Positions 5,714 through 9,426 of a stretch of DNA of 16,453 nt are shown here, piece by piece. Each line of letters opens with the position of its first letter. The first letter of the stretch is position 1. Below the pieces are notes generated by a model. It had not been told where the DNA came from and made no database searches. It was given only the letters and a program-made list of their open reading frames with translations. The stretch spans positions 1 to 16,453 of the forward strand of contig CAKTUI010000045.1 of the NCBI GenBank assembly GCA_934621385.1, given 5' to 3'. Source of the stretch: an uncultured Kiritimatiellota bacterium. Its GTDB lineage: Bacteria; Verrucomicrobiota; Kiritimatiellia; RFP12; UBA1067. The translations under genes were made by a program, and so were the position numbers.

Positions 5714-6196
5714 ATGAACAGTTTTTACTTCGCCTACGGATCGAACATGAACCCCGACCGAATCCGCGAGAGGATTCCGCAGGCCCGCCTCGTCGGCAAG
5801 GCGACCATCGTGGGGTGGCGTCTGCGCGAACGGCTCTACGCCGACATCGAGCGGGCGCGGGGCGGGCGGGTGGAGGGAGTCCTCTACCTCGTCACCGACT
5901 CGGAGGTTCACCGCCTCGATGCCTACGAGGGCTACCCGTCCGTGTACGGATGCGTCCAGGTCAACGCATGGCTCGACGCGAAGCACAAGGTCTACGCCTT
6001 CACCTACGTGATGACCGAGGCGGCGAGGAAGGAGCGCGAGGGCAAGGAGTACCCGAGTGCCTACCGCCTCATCTGCTCGGCGGGAGCGCATTGGCACGGC
6101 GTGAAAAACGAGTTCCGCCGCAGGGACGATCCGCCGTTCGGCTACGGATCGAATGGCGGCTACGCATGGGTTCGACCGCCGACCCCGAAACGGTGA
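5714..6196 (+). CDS. Gamma-glutamylcyclotransferase-like protein (AIG2/GGCT family)
   Basis: The GGCT-like family opens gamma-glutamyl or related isopeptide bonds by cyclising the glutamyl part to 5-oxoproline. The protein has 160 residues, a normal length. FAYGSNMN at about 6-13 is the family's substrate-binding loop. VEGVLYLVTDSEVHRLDAYEGYP (in two parts: VEGVLYLVTDSEV at 53-65 and HRLDAYEGYP after it) contains the expected catalytic Glu in DAYEG (about residue 72). The strand VYAFTYVM follows, then a longer C-terminal extension ending YAWVRPPTPKR. It lies 59 bp after the amidoligase and probably shares its promoter. Amidoligase plus cyclotransferase pairs have been described in phages and proposed to make and remove glutamyl-type conjugates. 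Cytosolic. The start is set by AAGGAG. Confidence 0.85.
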   Translation: MNSFYFAYGSNMNPDRIRERIPQARLVGKATIVGWRLRERLYADIERARGGRVEGVLYLVTDSEVHRLDAYEGYPSVYGCVQVNAWLDAKHKVYAFTYVMTEAARKEREGKEYPSAYRLICSAGAHWHGVKNEFRRRDDPPFGYGSNGGYAWVRPPTPKR

Positions 6197-6272
6197 AGCG
6201 GGCGAAAAACCGATCATAGATTCGGCGCGAAGTCCAGCGGATTCCGCGCCGAAGATTTATGAAAACAGGCCG

Positions 6273-6301
6273 TTGCTATGCTGGCTTTATTACGGCATAA
6301 T
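6273..6301 (+). promoter_or_regulatory. Promoter TTGCTA-N17-CATAAT
   Basis: TTGCTA at 6273-6278 and CATAAT at 6296-6301, 17 bp apart with TTACGG before the -10: the best match to the consensus in the window. It faces the reverse promoter at 6401-6429 across about 100 bp, and no gene starts between them. Confidence 0.75.
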
Positions 6302-6396
6302 GTCGGACGATGGGATAGGGCCTCGGTTCGAGGCCCCCGTGGGGCAGCTTCAGAATCGCCTACTCGGCAATCGCCCACTCGGGCTGTAGGCACCAC
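6302..6396 (+). ncRNA. Repeated short transcribed element, copy A3 (forward)
   Basis: The element begins GTCGGACGATGGGATAGGG, identical to copy A1 over 19 bases, directly after a strong promoter. It then forms a perfect hairpin GGGCCTCG-GTT-CGAGGCCC (6318-6336) and a smaller CCCC-GT-GGGG. There is no open frame with a ribosome binding site. It is a candidate small RNA or the leader of a lost gene. The 6197-6576 interval holds no protein gene: it contains this element, the two facing promoters and the promoter/leader of the 6577 gene. Confidence 0.45.
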
Positions 6397-6400
6397 GCCT

Positions 6401-6429
6401 ATGATACCGTAAACGGCGAATCATAGCAA
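6401..6429 (-). promoter_or_regulatory. Reverse promoter TTGCTA-N17-TATCAT
   Basis: On the minus strand TTGCTA (6429-6424) and TATCAT (6406-6401) are 17 bp apart with TTACGG before the -10. It diverges from the forward promoter at 6486 and converges on the one at 6273. The transcript would start AGGCGTGGTGCC, matching the start of the transcript from 8172-8200 (AGGCGTGGTACT). Confidence 0.7.
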
Positions 6430-6485
6430 GCGCGATAATTGATAATTCGCAGATAAAAATTATCAAAAATAACGAAAATACCCCG

Positions 6486-6514
6486 TTGCTATTACCCGCA
6501 GCTTACGGCATACT
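6486..6514 (+). promoter_or_regulatory. Promoter TTGCTA-N17-CATACT
   Basis: TTGCTA at 6486-6491 and CATACT at 6509-6514, spacer ending TTACGG. The sequence from CCCCG before the -35 through TGTG after the -10 is identical to that at 4671-4704. It drives the 6577-7346 gene group. Confidence 0.75.
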
Positions 6515-6526
6515 GTGACTCGAAAA

Positions 6527-6545
6527 GCGGGGGACAGGCCTCCGC
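6527..6545 (+). promoter_or_regulatory. Leader hairpin, promoter-proximal type
   Basis: GCGGGGG (6527-6533) pairs with CCTCCGC (6539-6545) around ACAGG. The following AAAGAAAGGAAACGAAG before the ATG is the same as upstream of the amidoligase. Confidence 0.6.
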
Positions 6546-6576
6546 AAGGCAAAACCGAAAAAGAAAGGAAACGAAG

Positions 6577-6813
6577 ATGCAGATCAAGGTGGTCAAGGTC
6601 AAGGCGGGGCAGGCGAAGCTCCGCGAGGCGATCAAGGAGCAGCTCGCCCGCAAAGGAGCGCGGGCGGGGTCGCTGATCAACACGCTCAACGCCGACAACA
6701 AGGCGGCGATTTGGAGGCCCGCCGACCTCGACGCGGCGGCCCTCGAACTTCGGCACCTCGCATTCCAAATCCGCGCCCTGCAACAAGCCAAGGTCGCGAC
6801 CGAGGAGGCGTAA
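6577..6813 (+). CDS. Small basic hypothetical protein (78 aa)
   Basis: The protein starts MQIKVVKVKAGQAKLREAIK and is rich in Lys, Arg and Ala, probably helical throughout, ending ALQQAKVATEEA. The basic N-terminal half could contact nucleic acid, but no defined motif is visible. Its leader and ribosome binding site (AAAGGA, 8 bp before ATG) are nearly identical to those of the amidoligase gene. It is the first of three small genes (6577, 6870, 7143), each separated by a GC-rich hairpin and an AAAGGA site. Confidence 0.65.
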   Translation: MQIKVVKVKAGQAKLREAIKEQLARKGARAGSLINTLNADNKAAIWRPADLDAAALELRHLAFQIRALQQAKVATEEA

Positions 6814-6821
6814 ACCGAAAC

Positions 6822-6849
6822 GCCCCGCCCCCCGCGAGGGGGACGGGGC
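6822..6849 (+). promoter_or_regulatory. Leader hairpin, gene-proximal GC-rich type
   Basis: GCCCCGCCCCC (6822-6832) pairs with GGGGGACGGGGC (6838-6849), one A bulged, around CGCGA. It is followed by AAACCCGAACGAGAAAGGA, close to the sequence before the 4214 gene (AAACCTCAAACGAAAGGA). Confidence 0.65.
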
Positions 6850-6869
6850 AAACCCGAACGAGAAAGGAA

Positions 6870-7079
6870 ATGAGCGACGAGTTTTTCACGAAGAGGGCCT
6901 GCGACCGCTGCGGCAAGTCGCTGGCGGGCGGGCGGACGATGAGCTTCTTCAACACCGACACGATCTGCATGGAGTGCGCGGTGGCGGAGCGCAAGCGTCC
7001 CGACTACGGGGCGGCACACGCCGCCGAGGTTGCCGCCGTCAGGCGCGGCGACTGGAACTTCAAGGGAGTGGGGCCGTAA
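6870..7079 (+). CDS. Small zinc-ribbon protein (69 aa)
   Basis: Two CxxC pairs, CDRCGKSL (about 11-18) and ICMEC (about 32-36), are 17 residues apart and form a likely zinc ribbon. The rest (GGRTMSFFNTDT, RRGDWNFKGVGP) matches a small protein that I recall as very widespread on gut phages, plasmids and integrative elements of several phyla, always without an assigned role. A zinc-binding adaptor or regulator is plausible. AAAGGA lies 5 bp before the ATG, and a GC-rich hairpin precedes it. Its presence supports the mobile nature of the region. Confidence 0.75.
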   Translation: MSDEFFTKRACDRCGKSLAGGRTMSFFNTDTICMECAVAERKRPDYGAAHAAEVAAVRRGDWNFKGVGP

Positions 7080-7092
7080 AGCACCGAGGGCG

Positions 7093-7116
7093 GGACGGGG
7101 CGTTCTTGCCCCGTCC
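7093..7116 (+). promoter_or_regulatory. Leader hairpin before the 7143 gene
   Basis: GGACGGGGC (7093-7101) pairs perfectly with GCCCCGTCC (7108-7116) around GTTCTT. It takes the same place between two genes as the other GC-rich hairpins, with the arm order reversed (purine-rich arm first). A second small stem GCCGCAAGCGG follows, then AAAGGA. Confidence 0.55.
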
Positions 7117-7142
7117 GCCGCAAGCGGAAAGGAAAAACGGAA

Positions 7143-7346
7143 ATGGTCAAGGTGATATTCAGCGCATCGGGATTCGGATGCACGACCTACGAGTATGCCG
7201 ACGAGGTGTCGGCGCGGGCGGCGATGCGCTCGGACGCAAGGGAGGTCGCCGACGAACACGGCGGCAAGGCGACGGAGGCGGGCGACGAGATCGTCGTGGC
7301 ACGTCCGAGCGGCGACGAAATCGCAAGATGGGAACTGCGGAAATAA
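7143..7346 (+). CDS. Hypothetical accessory protein (67 aa)
   Basis: The protein starts MVKVIFSASGFGCTTYEYAD and contains DEVSARAAMRSDAREVADEH and GDEIVVARPSGDEIARWELR. A beta-strand, helix, beta-strand order is likely for this small acidic protein. No motif is recognised. AAAGGA precedes the ATG by 9 bp. It is the last gene before the next promoter, whose -35 begins 15 bp after its stop. Confidence 0.6.
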   Translation: MVKVIFSASGFGCTTYEYADEVSARAAMRSDAREVADEHGGKATEAGDEIVVARPSGDEIARWELRK

Positions 7347-7360
7347 ATGAAAATACCCAG

Positions 7361-7389
7361 TTGCTATTGCACGGTGATTACGGCATCAT
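7361..7389 (+). promoter_or_regulatory. Promoter TTGCTA-N17-CATCAT
   Basis: TTGCTA at 7361-7366 and CATCAT at 7384-7389 with a 17-bp spacer ending ATTACGG. AAAATACCCAG before the -35 matches the AAAATACCCCG of the other copies. It drives the 7433 gene. There is no reverse partner here. Confidence 0.75.
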
Positions 7390-7400
7390 TTGAGCCGGAA

Positions 7401-7419
7401 GCGGAGGACGGGCCTTCGC
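7401..7419 (+). promoter_or_regulatory. Leader hairpin with compensating change
   Basis: GCGGAGG (7401-7407) pairs with CCTTCGC (7413-7419). Relative to the three sister hairpins, a G-T wobble has become A-T and a G-C has become G-T, so the stem is kept although the bases changed. This supports RNA structure as the conserved property. Confidence 0.65.
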
Positions 7420-7432
7420 GGAAAGGAGATCG

Positions 7433-7792
7433 ATGAGCGCAGACTGTTTTGACGGGCGCGAGTTCGCCTGCGCCAACCTCGCGGACGAGGTGGCGCGACT
7501 GTTCGCGAAATACCGCGACCACCACATATCGTTCCGATGGACGGACAGCAACTTCGTCGAACACATCGACCGCTACGAGTGCAGCGAGAATGTGCTGCGC
7601 ACGATGTTCGACGCATACAAGGCGTTGCGGCGGGCGTATGTCCTTGCCTATCAGCTCGACCTCCGCCTTGGCGGGGACACGGGCGACGATTCGATGGTGA
7701 GGAACATCCGCCGTGATCTTGACGCGCTCGAGCGCGAAGCCCCGTCCTACGAGGAGTGGCGCGGCATTCCGAAATGCGACGAGGACGCTTGA
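7433..7792 (+). CDS. Hypothetical accessory protein (119 aa)
   Basis: The start follows AAAGGAG by 5 bp. The protein begins MSADCFDGREFACANLADEV and is acidic and largely helical: a helix around LADEVARLFAKYRDHH, a segment FRWTDSNFVEHIDRYECSENV and a long helix RTMFDAYKALRRAYVLAYQL, ending EWRGIPKCDEDA. Four Cys are spread without a metal-site pattern. No signal peptide or membrane segment is present. It is alone in its unit, with its own promoter and leader. I do not recognise a family. Confidence 0.65.
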   Translation: MSADCFDGREFACANLADEVARLFAKYRDHHISFRWTDSNFVEHIDRYECSENVLRTMFDAYKALRRAYVLAYQLDLRLGGDTGDDSMVRNIRRDLDALEREAPSYEEWRGIPKCDEDA

Positions 7793-7817
7793 TTCCAACC
7801 GAAAATTATGGCATCAT
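7789..7817 (+). promoter_or_regulatory. Promoter TTGATT-N17-CATCAT
   Basis: TTGATT at 7789-7794 overlaps the stop codon of the 7433 gene, and CATCAT at 7812-7817 lies 17 bp further, preceded by TTATGG in place of TTACGG. It drives the 7847 gene, which lacks the leader hairpin of the other units. Confidence 0.6.
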
Positions 7818-7846
7818 TTCACCAACCCTCAATGGAGGACAAGACA

Positions 7847-8005
7847 ATGAACGAGAAGAGCATCATCAGAAAGACCCCGGAGTTCAAGGCACTCCGCGCC
7901 GAGGCGCGTGAGGCAATCGCCGCCTACGAGGACGGCGCGGACTTCGACTTCACGATCAGCCGACTCGCCGCCATCGGCGAGAAGATGACGATCCTGCTGG
8001 CGTAG
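7847..8005 (+). CDS. Small hypothetical protein (52 aa)
   Basis: This 52-residue helical, acidic protein begins MNEKSIIRKTPEFKALRAEA and ends GEKMTILLA. GGAGG lies 8 bp before the ATG, a stronger and different ribosome binding site from the AAAGGA of the neighbours. A longer frame from 7808 would start within the promoter region and is rejected. It has its own promoter (7789-7817) and a terminator (8094-8130). No family is recognised. Confidence 0.6.
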   Translation: MNEKSIIRKTPEFKALRAEAREAIAAYEDGADFDFTISRLAAIGEKMTILLA

Positions 8006-8093
8006 TCGCACACGGCTTGGGGCGGGGGATAACCTGACCTCCGCTCTGCGGGCGGCTCGAGGTGTTTTGCGTTTGCGCCTACCTTTCTTTGGC

Positions 8094-8130
8094 GCGGGCG
8101 TTTTTCCACCGAGGGCCGCCCGCTCTTTTT
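8094..8130 (+). terminator. Rho-independent terminator
   Basis: GCGGGCG (8094-8100) pairs with CGCCCGC (8117-8123), followed by TCTTTTT. The 3' arm and tail (CCGCCCGCTCT, then TTTGTCTC) are nearly the same as at 8915-8934. The 8006-8285 interval has no protein gene; it holds this terminator, a divergent promoter pair and the start of a reverse transcript. Confidence 0.7.
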
Positions 8131-8171
8131 GTCTCCGCGAACAGCCCCCTCGGCAAGTGAGTACCACGCCT

Positions 8172-8200
8172 ATTATGCCGTAAGGCGGCAGTAATAGCAA
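8172..8200 (-). promoter_or_regulatory. Reverse promoter TTGCTA-N17-CATAAT
   Basis: On the minus strand TTGCTA (8200-8195) and CATAAT (8177-8172) are 17 bp apart with TTACGG before the -10. The transcript would begin AGGCGTGGTACTCAC and run toward the terminator at 8094-8123. It diverges from the forward promoter at 8226. Confidence 0.7.
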
Positions 8201-8225
8201 GTGGTCATTTCGGGAAATCTCCGAG

Positions 8226-8254
8226 TGGATTCCGACGCGGGTTTACGGCATTAT
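8226..8254 (+). promoter_or_regulatory. Promoter TGGATT-N17-CATTAT
   Basis: CATTAT at 8249-8254 is preceded by TTTACGG, as in the other promoters, and TGGATT at 8226-8231 is 17 bp upstream. The -35 is weaker than TTGCTA. It drives the 8286-8836 pair. Confidence 0.6.
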
Positions 8255-8285
8255 ATGGGACATCGAAACAAAGATGGAGATGCCG

Positions 8286-8441
8286 ATGAATGAGAGATTC
8301 AACCATGCCCGCAAGACGCGCAAGGACGCGCCCGCTGGCGTTCCGCGCCTTCGGGCGTTCGTCGATCCGTCCGCCCTGCACGGACGCACCACGGGGCGGC
8401 TGTGCGCGTCCCTGCGCGAGTCGGGGAGGGTCGCGCCATGA
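8286..8441 (+). CDS. Small basic hypothetical protein (51 aa)
   Basis: This short Arg-rich protein starts MNERFNHARKTRKDAPAGVP and ends RESGRVAP. GGAGAT lies 5-10 bp before the ATG. Its TGA overlaps the ATG of the next gene (ATGA, 8438-8441), the classic arrangement for coupled translation. It could be a small DNA- or RNA-binding partner of the next gene product because of its charge, but no motif is visible. Confidence 0.6.
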   Translation: MNERFNHARKTRKDAPAGVPRLRAFVDPSALHGRTTGRLCASLRESGRVAP

Positions 8442-8836
8442 GGAATGTCCACGATCCGTCGAACTTCCTCTCGGCGCGGCAGAAGATCCAGCTCGTCTCC
8501 GCCGAGGTGCGCCGCCAGGCCGAGGATGCGGCGAAGCGGGCGCGGGACGACGAGGAGAAGCGCAAGGGTCGCCGCGACCGACTGCGCGAACTCTACCGGA
8601 AGCACATACCCGAAGAGGGACTCACCGTGGATTTCGACGAGGTTCGGAACCTCGTCGAGGGAATCGCCTCGACCACCTACGGAGCGTGGCGGCGGCTGGC
8701 GGAACTCGACCTCATCGCAATGGCCGACTCCGCCGAGCGCGAGGACTTCGACCAGCTCGAGTTTCTCGTCAACCGTGCGCTCTGCGAACTGAACGGCGTG
8801 AAGAACATCGTCACGCTGGCGAGACGGCTTGCGTAG
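8438..8836 (+). CDS. Hypothetical protein with charged coiled-coil N-terminus (132 aa)
   Basis: The start at 8438 is chosen over one at 8402 because it overlaps the preceding stop (ATGA). Residues about 12-55 form a long charged helix (SARQKIQLVSAEVRRQAEDA, then KRARDDEEKRKGRRDRLREL), probably a coiled coil. The C-terminal part (about 60-132) is helical and acidic, with DFDEVRNLVEGIASTTYGAW and LEFLVNRALCELNGVKNIVT. It is the last gene of the array, with a terminator at 8903. The family is unknown. Confidence 0.65.
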   Translation: MRNVHDPSNFLSARQKIQLVSAEVRRQAEDAAKRARDDEEKRKGRRDRLRELYRKHIPEEGLTVDFDEVRNLVEGIASTTYGAWRRLAELDLIAMADSAEREDFDQLEFLVNRALCELNGVKNIVTLARRLA

Positions 8837-8902
8837 CCGCGTTCGGAGTCCTGTCCGCGAAATGGTAGTTCTTTGCAGAGAATGTGTCCCCAGGTCTTTC
8901 AC

Positions 8903-8930
8903 GCGGGCGGGACACCGCCCGCTCTGTTTG
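8903..8930 (+). terminator. Rho-independent terminator
   Basis: GCGGGCGG (8903-8910) pairs perfectly with CCGCCCGC (8915-8922) around GACA, followed by TCTGTTTG. It shares its 3' arm and tail with the terminator at 8094-8130. Confidence 0.75.
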
Positions 8931-9287
8931 TCTCTGCAATGGATGACTTGGAATTATGATATACTGATTATCATGGATTTTGGAATCAAGACGGACAGGT
9001 CTTTCGGGTGTGTGCGAAGAAGCACACCTCGGTCTCTTTTGCAAATGGGGGTCAGGTATTCAAAACAACAAAACGCCTTGAAAACCGCTTTTACAGGGCT
9101 TTGCAGATGGGGTCGCCGCCCCATTGCAAAAGAGAGATCGAGGGGGACGCGACGGGGGGACGCGCTTCAAAAGCGCGAGACACGACCCTCTCACGCCCCC
9201 GTTGAGAGATGTAACAAGGAGCTGGAGAAAAGCGCGGAAGCCCTTGTGGCGGCGCGGTGGAGCGCATGGGGACTTGGAAACGCGAAC
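8931..9287. other. Gene-free junction region with palindromes and hairpins
   Basis: No credible protein gene is seen. A palindrome ATGATA-N7-TATCAT (8956-8974) overlaps a TATACT -10-like box. A hairpin GTGTGC/GCACAC lies at 9010-9027. TTTTGCAAATGGGG (from about 9038) recurs as TTTGCAGATGGGG (from 9100) and in inverted form at 9119-9132, giving a stem at 9099-9133. Further stems lie at 9161-9177 (CGCGCTT/AAGCGCG) and between 9152-9158 and 9196-9202 (ACGGGGG/CCCCCGT). Lying between the accessory array and the tRNA, it may hold an attachment site or a structured RNA; neither is proven. Confidence 0.4.
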
Positions 9288-9307
9288 GGCGCGGAGAGAA
9301 CCGCGCC
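9288..9307 (-). terminator. Possible terminator after the tRNA
   Basis: On the minus strand GGCGCGG, loop TTCTCT, CCGCGCC forms a 7-bp GC stem 21 bp beyond the tRNA 3' end. The following T run is weak and interrupted, so termination efficiency is uncertain. It is the first hairpin downstream of the oadA-glgA-glgB-tRNA unit. Confidence 0.4.
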
Positions 9308-9328
9308 GCGAGATTTTGTATCGTCGAG

Positions 9329-9404
9329 TGGTCGGACTGGCGGGGATCGGACCCGCGACCCCAACATTAAAAGTGTCGTGCTCTACCAGCTGAGCTACAG
9401 TCCG
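9329..9404 (-). tRNA. tRNA-Lys (anticodon TTT)
   Basis: The 76 bases fold fully: acceptor CGGACTG/CAGTCCG, D arm GCTC/GAGC with GG in the loop, anticodon stem CGACA/TGTTG with loop CTTTTAA (anticodon TTT), five-base variable loop, T stem GCGGG/CCCGC, discriminator A and an encoded CCA. Two oddities: the T loop reads TCCGATC, so position 55 is C where nearly all tRNAs have U (pseudouridine); and the first pair is C1-G72. The gene starts 22 bp after the glgB stop with no room for a normal promoter, so it is probably processed from the glg transcript. Its 3' end faces the accessory region, and tRNA 3' ends are common integration targets. Confidence 0.95.
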
Positions 9405-9426
9405 AGGTCATTGGCCGCATAGTATA

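Noticed and set aside
7829..8200. Minus-strand frame downstream of the reverse promoter at 8172
   Set aside because: It begins within the promoter itself, is Arg-rich, has no ribosome binding site and is antisense to the 7847 gene at its end. A short non-coding transcript is more likely.
8829..9422. Plus-strand frame running through the tRNA strand-opposite (ends GGDRTRDPNIKSVVLYQL)
   Set aside because: The ending is the well-known spurious translation of a tRNA gene's complement. The rest has no homology and lies in a structured, gene-free strip.
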